From JAVBLU01 sp031553225 (GTDB taxonomy: Bacteria > Bacillota > Clostridia > Christensenellales > UBA1750), in the NCBI GenBank assembly GCA_031553225.1, contig JAVBLU010000057.1, forward strand, positions 1 to 39,119: DNA of 39,119 bases. The letters run 5' to 3'. The notes under the pieces were generated by a model that was not told the DNA's origin, did no database searches, and worked only from the letters and a program-made list of their open reading frames with translations. Below, one piece after another: positions 30,846 through 37,706 of the stretch (its first letter is position 1; every line of letters starts with the position of its first letter). The position numbers were made by a program, and so were the translations under genes.

Positions 30846-31631
30846 TTACCCCCCGAACGCCGCGTGCCGCCGCAGCCCCGCGCGCAAGAGCGCCTGGTTG
30901 GCGGCGGCCAGCAGCGCGCACCACAACGCGCCCAGCGCCAGCGCACGGGCCGTTTCCGGCGTCAGGCCCCGGCGGTACAGCTGGAGGGGCAGATCCACGA
31001 CGGCCGCGAAGGGCAGCAGCCGCGCCGCCTCCGCAAGGCCCGGGGGCAAGAAGGACAAGGGCACGAGCGCGCCGGAGAGAAAGGCGACCACGAAGTCCTT
31101 GGCGTGCGTAACGCCCTCCGCGCCCCGCGTGTAGAAGGCGCACAGCCCGGCCAGGGCGTCCACGCTCATCTTCGTCCAGAAGGCGAGCGTCACCCCCGCG
31201 GCAAACAGCGCCGCGGCGGCCGGAGAAGAAGGCGGCGGCAAGCGCAGCGCAAGCGCGCAGACGAGGAGCAGCGGCAGGCAGTTCGTCAGCATGCGCAGGA
31301 GGGCCGGGCCGGCCTTCTGGGACGCAAGGAGCAGCAGCGGGTGCGCGGGCCGCAAAAGAAGCGATGTGAAGGAGCCGTCCAGCAGCCCGCGGCTGATGTC
31401 CCGGTCGATGCGCGTGCTGCACAGCGCCGTTACGCACAGGCTCAGCGCGTAGTAGCAGGACATGTCCGCCAGCGTCATGTCCTGCAGCGTCGGCCGCCCG
31501 GCATAGATGGCCGCCCATACAAGCCGATACAGCGCCAGGGTGATCAGGTCGGCCGCCAAGGCGAACAGGATCGTCCAGCGCAGCGTAAGGCCTCTGCGCG
31601 CATGCAGGCGGGCGCTTTCAATAAACACCAT
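30846..31631 (-). CDS. ABC-2 exporter permease (COG4587-like)
   Basis: 261 aa from the ATG at 31631 (GGGAGGAG upstream). Six hydrophobic helices and the loop SRGLLDGSFTSLLLRPAHPL, equivalent to the FDELLLRP loop of the partner permease, mark it as the second half of a heterodimeric ABC-2 channel. The start overlaps the ATPase gene end by 14 nt. In known relatives this three-gene set (COG4586-COG4587-COG3694) always occurs together; the function is undetermined. Confidence 0.85.
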   Translation of the reverse strand: MVFIESARLHARRGLTLRWTILFALAADLITLALYRLVWAAIYAGRPTLQDMTLADMSCYYALSLCVTALCSTRIDRDISRGLLDGSFTSLLLRPAHPLLLLASQKAGPALLRMLTNCLPLLLVCALALRLPPPSSPAAAALFAAGVTLAFWTKMSVDALAGLCAFYTRGAEGVTHAKDFVVAFLSGALVPLSFLPPGLAEAARLLPFAAVVDLPLQLYRRGLTPETARALALGALWCALLAAANQALLRAGLRRHAAFGG

Positions 31632-32682
31632 CGGCCGCTCCTCCCTTCGCCTCTTGTCCGCCCCGGTCATCGGCCTTGCCGACGGACGCGGCGTCGTAGG
31701 CGTTTGCCACGATCTCCTCGATGGATTGCTCGCGCATGCCAATGTCTTGAACGCCGGGGAAGCGCGCGCACAGCGCCGCAAGAAAGGCGGGCACATCCAG
31801 GGCTCCGTCCGCAAAGCGCACCTGTACGCTTTGGGGCCCGGCCTCCGCCTGAACGGACGGGGCGAGGGAGGCGGCGTATCCGGCGATGGCCTGGGCGTCG
31901 CCCGCCGGCGCGAGACGAAGCTCGATGCGCCGCCGTCCCGCGAAGCGCCGCCGCAGCGCCGTCTGCGGGCCGTCGAACAGGATGCGCCCCTCGTGCAGCA
32001 GGATGAGTCGGGCGCAGGTTTCCTCCACCTCCGTCAGGTCGTGCGAGGTGAGCAGCACAGCCGCGCGGCTTTTACCGCGCATCGCCCGGAAGAAGCCGTG
32101 CAGGTTGCGCTTTACCTGCGCGTCCAGCCCGATGGTCGGCTCGTCCAGAAACACCGCCTGCGGATCGTGCAGAAAGGCGGCGGCCAGCTCGCAGCGCATG
32201 CGCTGCCCAAGGCTCATCTCGCGCACCGGGCGGCTAAGCAGCGGCCCAAGCTCCAAAGCGTCGCACAGGAAGGTCAGCGAGCGGGCGAAATCGTTCGCGG
32301 ACACGCCGTACATCACGCGCAGCAGGCCGTAGCTGTCGCGCGGCGGAAGCTCCGGCCACAGCGTGGCGCGGCCGCCGAACACGGCTCCGATGGTGCGCGC
32401 GCAGCGCGTCCGCTGGGCAAAAGGCAAAAAACCGTTCACCAAGGCGCTGCCGCCGCTGGGCATGAGCACTCCTGTGAGCATGCGCAGCGTGGTGGATTTG
32501 CCCGCGCCGTTCGGGCCGATGAAGCCGACCATCTCCCCGTCATCCACGCGCAGGTCGATGCCGGCCACCGCCTCGCGGACGCTGACACGCGGGCGGATCA
32601 GATCTGCCGCGCCGCCCAGGAAACCCGCTCGGCGCTCCTGCACGACAAAGCTTTTGCGCAGCCCCTGCGCCCAAATCGCCAT
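31618..32682 (-). CDS. ABC-2 exporter ATPase (COG4586-like)
   Basis: 354 aa from the ATG at 32682, which has GGGAGG 6 nt upstream; an ATG at 32688 would touch that site. Walker A GPNGAGKST at 56-64, Q-loop-like AVFGGRATLW, signature MSLGQRMR, Walker B AVFLDEPTIGLD and H-loop TSHDL define the ATPase. The N-terminal extension with RPRVSVREAVAGID and the C-terminal domain of about 100 residues are typical of COG4586. It drives the two permeases encoded next. Confidence 0.92.
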   Translation of the reverse strand: MAIWAQGLRKSFVVQERRAGFLGGAADLIRPRVSVREAVAGIDLRVDDGEMVGFIGPNGAGKSTTLRMLTGVLMPSGGSALVNGFLPFAQRTRCARTIGAVFGGRATLWPELPPRDSYGLLRVMYGVSANDFARSLTFLCDALELGPLLSRPVREMSLGQRMRCELAAAFLHDPQAVFLDEPTIGLDAQVKRNLHGFFRAMRGKSRAAVLLTSHDLTEVEETCARLILLHEGRILFDGPQTALRRRFAGRRRIELRLAPAGDAQAIAGYAASLAPSVQAEAGPQSVQVRFADGALDVPAFLAALCARFPGVQDIGMREQSIEEIVANAYDAASVGKADDRGGQEAKGGAADGVY

Positions 32683-32701
32683 ACGCATCCCTCCCGGCGG
32701 C

Positions 32702-32731
32702 AGTATAGCCCGCCGCGCGCAGGGGCGTCAA
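32702..32731 (-). promoter_or_regulatory. Promoter of the ABC-2 exporter operon
   Basis: Minus-strand TTGACG (+ 32726-32731), 18-nt spacer, TATACT (32702-32707). The predicted transcript start (about 32695) is only about 12 nt before the start codon, so the ribosome-binding site would be at the very 5' end. Confidence 0.7.
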
Positions 32732-32760
32732 AGCTGGCTTGTGCGCGCGGCATGTCCGGC

Positions 32761-32806
32761 TGCTTCGCCGGGCGGCCCGCGCGCGCCTTTGCTTCGCCGG
32801 GCGGCC
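32761..32806. repeat. Direct repeat pair
   Basis: The 17-mer TGCTTCGCCGGGCGGCC occurs at 32761-32777 and 32790-32806, separated by a GC-only spacer. It is in the intergenic region between two divergent promoters. No mobile-element features flank it. Confidence 0.7.
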
Positions 32807-32812
32807 AATCCC

Positions 32813-32841
32813 TTGACAAACGAGCGGTTTTTCGTTATTCT
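32813..32841 (+). promoter_or_regulatory. Promoter of the candidate small RNA
   Basis: Consensus TTGACA (32813-32818), 17-nt spacer, TATTCT (32836-32841), followed by an AT-rich segment. No protein gene follows on this strand for 1.5 kb. Confidence 0.7.
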
Positions 32842-32847
32842 ATATAT

Positions 32848-32935
32848 GATAAATGCGCAGCGAGAGCTGTTTGTATTTAGGTCGACCAAAACAGGAAACC
32901 GCCCGCGCGAGCAGCAGCTCGGCGGGCGGTTTTGC
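32848..32935 (+). ncRNA. Candidate small RNA with promoter and intrinsic terminator
   Basis: About 86 nt would be transcribed. The first part folds as CTGTTT (32867-32872) with AAACAG (32889-32894), enclosing the palindrome GGTCGACC. The 3' part is a strong terminator hairpin: AAACCGCCCGC…GCGGGCGGTTTT (32896-32933). A 30-codon open frame starts at 32853 but has no ribosome-binding site and runs through the terminator, so protein coding is unlikely. Known RNA families (6S, SRP, T-box, riboswitches) were not recognised. Confidence 0.55.
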
Positions 32936-32985
32936 GCTCTGCACTTAGGAAGTGCGCGCACGGGGGAGTTGCTCCTTCAGCGGCG

Positions 32986-33018
32986 GCGCGGCCCGGCGGA
33001 CCGGCCGCCGGGCCGCGC
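32986..33018 (-). terminator. Strong hairpin downstream of the cupin gene
   Basis: Perfect 14-bp stem GCGCGGCCCGGCGG/CCGCCGGGCCGCGC with a 5-nt loop, about 20 nt after the cupin stop on the minus strand. No T-tract follows, so it is at best a transcript-end stabiliser or a weak terminator. Confidence 0.4.
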
Positions 33019-33040
33019 GGTTTCGCGCGTGTGCGGTCTG

Positions 33041-33358
33041 TTACGCGTTCACTTCAAACAACAGCACGAGCACCCTCTCGCCCTTTCCCATGATCACTTT
33101 GTGCCGATCATATTCACCTGCCGGAATAAAGAAGCTGTCGCCGGCCTTATAGCGCTCCAGCGTCCCATGATAGTCGTTGGTGAATGTACCTTCCAGAACG
33201 TAACCCGCGTGGCCGGCGCGGCACCAATCGCCCTCCTCGAACCCTTCGGAAAATTCCACAAGCCGCATCCGCTGATTGCCGTGCGCGAATGCTTTGCAGC
33301 GAACGCCTTGCGCGGGTTTGGTCCACGCCATGGATCCAAAATCGACCAAACGAGCCAT
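33041..33358 (-). CDS. Cupin domain protein
   Basis: 105 aa from the ATG at 33358 (GGAGGCTTCATC upstream). A single beta-barrel: EFSEGFEEGDWCRAGHAGYVLEGTF, then YKAGDSFFIPAGEYDRHKVI. The cupin motifs are partly degenerate: WCRAGHAGYVLEG supplies one His, and PAGEYDRH a second His, so a metal site is plausible but incomplete. It lies 31 nt after the asparaginase gene. A ligand-binding or isomerase role cannot be chosen. Confidence 0.82.
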   Translation of the reverse strand: MARLVDFGSMAWTKPAQGVRCKAFAHGNQRMRLVEFSEGFEEGDWCRAGHAGYVLEGTFTNDYHGTLERYKAGDSFFIPAGEYDRHKVIMGKGERVLVLLFEVNA

Positions 33359-33389
33359 GATGAAGCCTCCATCCACACACGTCAGAGCC

Positions 33390-34313
33390 CTACACGCCGA
33401 TCTCCACGAACGGGCGGTACGCCTCGCCGATCAGGTTCGGGAGCGGGTGGCGCTTTTCCTCGTTCAGGGGCAGGTCGCCCTTTTGGTTGAAGAAGCTGAA
33501 GCCGCCGCCGCGGTTGGACGCGCCGCCGAACTCGCCCTGCACGTTCATGCACAACACGTTGATGTGGCCCACCTCGTGCCCGGCCTTGGCCCGCCGGTTG
33601 TGCAGCTGCAGCACGGTGACCTCCGCGGCCTTCTGCGGGCTCATGCCGCCCGCCATCAGCTGCACGACCCGGTCGCAGATCACCCCGCGCATAATGTCCT
33701 CGCCAACGCCCGTGGCCACGGCGGCGCCCTTTTCGTTGTCGGCGAAGAACCCGCATCCGGGCAGGGGCGTGTCGCCCACGCGGCCGGGCATCTTAAAGAA
33801 CAGGCCGGAGGTGGACGTGGCGGCGGCTATGTTCCCCTCCCGGTCCATGGCGATCACGCCCACCGTGTCGTGCGTGGGGAGCCCCAGCGTGCCGTTCTTC
33901 AGGCGCAACGCGTACTCCTTCTCGTAGGTGGCCGCGCCTTTGTCGTCCGTCATCACCACGGGCGCAAACCCTTGCGCGCGCGCAAATTTGTACGCGCCCT
34001 CCCCGCACAGCACCGTGTGCGGCGTGCCCATCACCAGCCGGGCGACCGACACGGCGTGCTCAATTTGCGCAAGGCCCATCACGCACCCCATGGACAGGTC
34101 GCGCCCGTCCATCACGGCCGCGTCGCACTCCACCACGCCCTCGGCGTTGGGCAGGCCAAAGCGTCCTACGGTTTGGTTTCCCGGGTCGCTTTCGCAAACG
34201 CGCGCGGCGGCCTCCGCCGCGTCCAAAGCCGATCCCCCGGCCGCGAGCACGGCCGCCCCGGCTACCACGCCCTCACGCGCATTGCTCCACGTAGCCGCTA
34301 TGGCCCAGTTCAT
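33390..34313 (-). CDS. Isoaspartyl peptidase / N4-(beta-N-acetylglucosaminyl)-L-asparaginase
   Basis: 307 aa from the ATG at 34313 (AAAGG 9 nt upstream); the ATG at 34322 touches that site. Ntn-hydrolase of the type-2 asparaginase/aspartylglucosaminidase family: AGGSALDAAEAAARVCE, DPGNQTVGRFGLPN, and the cleavage/nucleophile motif THDTVGVIAMD with Thr150 as the residue exposed by autoproteolysis. GRVGDTPLPGCGFFAD and GVGEDIMR are the substrate-site motifs. The GlyAsn-ase branch (with GNQTVG and CGFFAD) fits best. It cleaves beta-aspartyl or GlcNAc-Asn bonds. No signal peptide is visible, so it is probably cytoplasmic. Confidence 0.9.
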   Translation of the reverse strand: MNWAIAATWSNAREGVVAGAAVLAAGGSALDAAEAAARVCESDPGNQTVGRFGLPNAEGVVECDAAVMDGRDLSMGCVMGLAQIEHAVSVARLVMGTPHTVLCGEGAYKFARAQGFAPVVMTDDKGAATYEKEYALRLKNGTLGLPTHDTVGVIAMDREGNIAAATSTSGLFFKMPGRVGDTPLPGCGFFADNEKGAAVATGVGEDIMRGVICDRVVQLMAGGMSPQKAAEVTVLQLHNRRAKAGHEVGHINVLCMNVQGEFGGASNRGGGFSFFNQKGDLPLNEEKRHPLPNLIGEAYRPFVEIGV

Positions 34314-34345
34314 CGCATTCATCCTTTCGTGTTCGGGTCCCGCCC

Positions 34346-34374
34346 ATTATAGCAAGGCGCGGGCGTACATACAA
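34346..34374 (-). promoter_or_regulatory. Promoter of the asparaginase-cupin operon
   Basis: Minus-strand TTGTAT (+ 34369-34374), 17-nt spacer, perfect TATAAT (34346-34351) with TG before it. Confidence 0.75.
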
Positions 34375-34378
34375 ACGG

Positions 34379-34407
34379 TTCCTGTTTTCTCCAGCATGTG
34401 ATACAAT
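34379..34407 (+). promoter_or_regulatory. Weak promoter of the deacetylase-glycosidase operon
   Basis: TACAAT at 34402-34407, with TTCCTG 17 nt upstream as a poor -35. It is 30 nt before the TTG start and overlaps the divergent asparaginase promoter region. Confidence 0.4.
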
Positions 34408-34436
34408 AAAAACCTATGATGATAGGAGGTGGCGCT

Positions 34437-35579
34437 TTGCGGCGGATGACGGCGTGCGCGCTCGCTCTGTGCGTTTTTTTATGCGGATCGGCTAAGGCCG
34501 CGCCTGCAACGCTTATGTGGGCGCAGGACGGCGGCAGCGTCTTGGCGGCGCAGGACGGCAAGGATACGACTGCCTGGACGGGCAAGCCGGGCGTTCGCCT
34601 GACGCTGTGGTCGGAGCAGCCCATGCGCGCCCTGTGCCTGCGCTGGATGGTCCTGCCGGAGGAGCCGCGCTTTGCCGCCCTGGTGGAAGGCGTGTGGACG
34701 GATGTGCCCGCCCCCGGCGCGCGGGAGCTTTGGCACCTGCGCCTGCCCCTGCCGGAAGGAGCCACCATGGTGCGCGTCCAGGACGGCGCCGCCCTTGGCG
34801 TGTCGGAGATGGTTCCTCTGTATGAGGACGATCCCGCGCAGCAGGCGTTCGCGCCGCCCGCCGAGCAGGCCGACATCCTCATCTTCGCCGCCCACCCGGA
34901 CGACGACCTGCTTTACTTTGGCGGCACGATCCCCCTGTATGCGCGTGAACGCGGGTATGCGGTACAGACCGTGTTTCTGACAAACCCTTCCCGCCTGCGG
35001 CTGAGCGAGGCGCTGGCCGGGCAGTGGACGGCCGGCGGGGCGCACTGCCCGGTGTTCGGCCCTTTTTCCGACCGGCGCACGTTCACCGCGCAGGAGTGCG
35101 CGGCCGATTGGGGGCGCGAGAAAGCGCTTGCGTATCTGGTGGAAAACCTGCGGCGTTTCCGGCCGCAGGCCGTGCTGTCGCACGACCCGAAGGGCGAATA
35201 CGGACACGGCGCGCACATGCTGCTTGCCCAGCTGCTTCCAGAGGCGGCGGAAGCAGCGGCCGACCCGTCCGCCTATCCGGACTCGGCCGGAGTTTTCGGC
35301 GCGTGGGATACGCCCAAGCTGTACCTGCACCTGTATGAACGCAACCGCATCGTCATGGACTGGAGCGTTGCGCTGCCTTCCATGGGCGGCCGGACGGCCA
35401 TCGAGGTGGCGCGCGAGGCGTATAAGTGCCATGTAAGCCAGCAGGGAGCGGGCATGGACGTGCGCGACCGGGGAATCTACTCCTCCACCAAATTCGGGCT
35501 TGTGCGCACGAGTGTGGGCCCGGATAAGCTGGGCGGGGACTTTCTGGAGAACATACCGGGGAAGGGGAGCGCGCCATGA
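34437..35579 (+). CDS. Secreted PIG-L/LmbE family deacetylase
   Basis: 380 aa from the TTG at 34437, which has AGGAGG 7 nt upstream (an in-frame ATG at 34416 lies before that site). A signal peptide ends near GSAKA-APA. About 125 residues of an unassigned N-terminal domain follow. The deacetylase domain shows AHPDDDLLYFGG (His153, Asp155-157), and HDPKGEYGHGAH with His257 and His260, the zinc-site residues. Family members remove N-acetyl groups from GlcNAc-containing glycolipids or glycans, here outside the cell. The next gene overlaps as ATGA, so the two products probably work on the same envelope glycan. Confidence 0.88.
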   Translation: MRRMTACALALCVFLCGSAKAAPATLMWAQDGGSVLAAQDGKDTTAWTGKPGVRLTLWSEQPMRALCLRWMVLPEEPRFAALVEGVWTDVPAPGARELWHLRLPLPEGATMVRVQDGAALGVSEMVPLYEDDPAQQAFAPPAEQADILIFAAHPDDDLLYFGGTIPLYARERGYAVQTVFLTNPSRLRLSEALAGQWTAGGAHCPVFGPFSDRRTFTAQECAADWGREKALAYLVENLRRFRPQAVLSHDPKGEYGHGAHMLLAQLLPEAAEAAADPSAYPDSAGVFGAWDTPKLYLHLYERNRIVMDWSVALPSMGGRTAIEVAREAYKCHVSQQGAGMDVRDRGIYSSTKFGLVRTSVGPDKLGGDFLENIPGKGSAP

Positions 35580-36709
35580 GACGTAAGCCGGTTGTACCCT
35601 TGGCGCGGCGCGCCTGCCCACTTGCCCTTTGCCTGCTGCTCGCCTCGTGCGCGGCGGCCCCGGGGCCCGAGCCCCTGCCGCCCGCAACCGCGCCGGCCGG
35701 GCTCGTTGAGATGGCCACCTCTGCGCCCACGTCCTCGCCCTCGCCTGCTCCAACGCCCACGGCGGCCCCGTCGCCCGCGCCCGCCCCGACGCCCGATCCC
35801 ACGCCTGCGCCCGATCCGGCGGAGGCCTTTTTCCTGCCGGGGGAGGGCGAGGAAGTCGCCGTGAGCGAGGACCGCGCGCACTACAGCTATAAAAGCCGCG
35901 ACCTGTCCGTGGTTATCGAGCAGCGCGAGATGGCGCAGCCGCACCTGCGCTACTTTGTGGCGCACATCCGCACAAGGGGCGAGCAGCGCATCCGCTTCGG
36001 GTACGGCGACGGCAAGGCGCCGGGCGCGGGCCGCTTTAAACCCTACATCATTGCCCGCAAGTATCAGGCGGTGTTTGCGCAGAACGCCGATTTTTTCATC
36101 GAGCCGGAGAACCCCAAAGGCGTGGTTATGCGCGGGGGCAAGGCGTACGCCGACGAGAAGGACGCCGACACGCTCGCCGTTTTGCCGGACGGATCGCTGC
36201 AGGTCTTTCGCAAAGGCGAGATAAACGCCAAAGAGCTCTTGGCCATGGGCGTGGAGGACGCGGTGAGCTTTGGCCCGGCGCTGGTTGTGGACGGAGCGAT
36301 GGCGGAGCGTCTGGACCGCGCGCGCCTCAGCTCGCGCAACCCGCGCAGCGGGCTTGGCATGATAAAGCCGGGGCACTTTGTGAGCATCGTGGTGGACGGC
36401 CGCATGGAGGGGTTCTCGGCGGGCGCAACGCTTGTGGAGTTCGCGCAAATGTTCCTGGACGAGGGGTGCCTGGTGGCCTACAACATGGACGGGGGCATGA
36501 GCTCGGGCATGGTGTTTATGGGCGATTCCTGCAACACGCACGCCTACAACCCCGAGGAAAACGTGCATGGACAGCGTCCCGTGCCGGATATCTTCTACTT
36601 CGGCACATCCGCGGCCGTGCCCGCCGTAAAGGACAAGGTGGTCAACGACGGGCAGGGGAACGTGAAGCCCACCGAGAAGGTGCCCACCAAGACCTACGAT
36701 CTGCCGTAG
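35576..36709 (+). CDS. Phosphodiester glycosidase family lipoprotein (NAGPA-like)
   Basis: 377 aa. A basic N-terminus and hydrophobic core end in the lipobox LASC (Cys25). A Pro/Thr/Ser spacer (about 46-81) lifts the domain from the membrane. The PF09992 domain shows the features NADFFIEPENPKGVVMRGG, VSFGPALVVDG, SRNPRSGLGMIKPGHFVSIVVDGR, and AYNMDGGMSSGMVFMG, in which the Asp-Gly-Gly is the conserved catalytic stretch. The family removes GlcNAc-1-phosphate or similar phosphodiester-linked sugars. It is translationally coupled to the PIG-L deacetylase (ATGA overlap), suggesting sequential trimming of a phosphodiester-linked aminosugar in the envelope. Confidence 0.9.
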   Translation: MRRKPVVPLARRACPLALCLLLASCAAAPGPEPLPPATAPAGLVEMATSAPTSSPSPAPTPTAAPSPAPAPTPDPTPAPDPAEAFFLPGEGEEVAVSEDRAHYSYKSRDLSVVIEQREMAQPHLRYFVAHIRTRGEQRIRFGYGDGKAPGAGRFKPYIIARKYQAVFAQNADFFIEPENPKGVVMRGGKAYADEKDADTLAVLPDGSLQVFRKGEINAKELLAMGVEDAVSFGPALVVDGAMAERLDRARLSSRNPRSGLGMIKPGHFVSIVVDGRMEGFSAGATLVEFAQMFLDEGCLVAYNMDGGMSSGMVFMGDSCNTHAYNPEENVHGQRPVPDIFYFGTSAAVPAVKDKVVNDGQGNVKPTEKVPTKTYDLP

Positions 36710-36716
36710 GCAAAAA

Positions 36717-36745
36717 TTGCTTTCCGGCGGGACGCGTGCTACACT
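36717..36745 (+). promoter_or_regulatory. Promoter of the glycyl radical enzyme operon
   Basis: TTGCTT (36717-36722), 17-nt spacer, TACACT (36740-36745) with TG one base upstream of the -10. It starts 8 nt after the glycosidase stop. Confidence 0.6.
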
Positions 36746-36770
36746 GGTACAAGGGGGAGGGCGACGCAAG

Positions 36771-37694
36771 TTGGAGCTGAAGGCGCGCATCTTCGATATC
36801 CAGCGCTACGCCGTGCACGACGGGCCGGGCATCCGGACCAGCGTGTTTTTTAAGGGCTGTTCGAACCGGTGCGCCTGGTGCCACAACCCGGAGTCGCTCG
36901 CCCACGCCCGGCAGATCCAGTACTACCCCGCGCGGTGCATCAGCTGCACGGCGTGCGTGCCCGTGTGCCCGCGCAACGCCCACGCCCAGGGGCCCAGCAG
37001 CCACGTTTTTTTGCGCAAGCGGTGCGACGGCTGCGGCAAATGCGCGCAGGTGTGCCATGCGCACGCGCTGGTTTTGTGCGGCGAGGACACCACTGTGGAC
37101 GACGTGATGGGCATCGTGCGCCAGGACCGCGCGTACTACGCGCGCAGCGGCGGCGGACTGACGGTCTCGGGCGGGGAACCTGCCTTGCAGGCCGATTTTT
37201 GCGCGGAGCTTCTGCAGCGCGCCAAGGCCGAGGGCATCGGCACGTGCGTTGAGACCGCCGGCAATGTGCCGTACGAGAACTTGCGCAAGCTCATCCCGCA
37301 CACCGACTTGTTTTTGTACGACGTGAAGGCCTTCAGCGAGCTTGTGTACCATCAGTACGTGCACGGCAACCGACAGCAGGCGATGAGCAACCTTGAGCGC
37401 CTGACCAAGGAAGGCGTGCCCATCATCGTGCGCACGGTGGTCGTTTGCGGCGCGAACGACCAGGCCACCGAGTTGGAGGCCATCGCCCGGTGGCTGGCTG
37501 CGTTGGGCGGCATACGGCACTATACGCTGCTGCCCTATCATCCGCTGGGGCGGGTAAAGTACGACGCGCTGGACGAACCGTTCCGGGGGGAATTCTCCTC
37601 GCCCGCGGCTGACAACATGCGTGCGCTGGAGGAGATGGCCGCGCGCTACCTGCCGGTTGTGGACGCCCGCGGAAACCGCATCGCACAAGGCTAG
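36771..37694 (+). CDS. Glycyl radical enzyme activating enzyme (radical SAM)
   Basis: 307 aa from the TTG at 36771 (GGGGGAGGG 9 nt upstream). The radical-SAM cluster motif CSNRCAWC has Cys30, Cys34, Cys37. Two ferredoxin-type 4Fe-4S motifs follow: Cys56/59/62/66 and Cys85/88/91/95, as in activators of non-PFL glycyl radical enzymes. The N-terminal YAVHDGPGIRTSVFFKGC and SGGEPALQ (S-adenosylmethionine-binding) are diagnostic. It uses S-adenosylmethionine and an electron to place a radical on a glycine of its partner. Its partner gene starts 12 nt downstream. Which substrate class is activated is not shown by the activator alone. Confidence 0.93.
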   Translation: MELKARIFDIQRYAVHDGPGIRTSVFFKGCSNRCAWCHNPESLAHARQIQYYPARCISCTACVPVCPRNAHAQGPSSHVFLRKRCDGCGKCAQVCHAHALVLCGEDTTVDDVMGIVRQDRAYYARSGGGLTVSGGEPALQADFCAELLQRAKAEGIGTCVETAGNVPYENLRKLIPHTDLFLYDVKAFSELVYHQYVHGNRQQAMSNLERLTKEGVPIIVRTVVVCGANDQATELEAIARWLAALGGIRHYTLLPYHPLGRVKYDALDEPFRGEFSSPAADNMRALEEMAARYLPVVDARGNRIAQG

Positions 37695-37706
37695 GAGGTA
37701 GAGGTC

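Noticed and set aside
28904..30946. 680-codon open frame on the minus strand
   Set aside because: Overlaps the DUF1015 gene end, the tyrosine phosphatase and an ABC-2 permease in other frames; Arg/Ala-rich shadow.
32761..32806. Two 17-bp repeats considered as the start of a CRISPR array
   Set aside because: Only two copies with a 12-nt GC-only spacer and no cas genes; it is a simple direct repeat.
32853..32945. 30-codon open frame inside the candidate small RNA
   Set aside because: No ribosome-binding site, and it reads through the intrinsic terminator hairpin.
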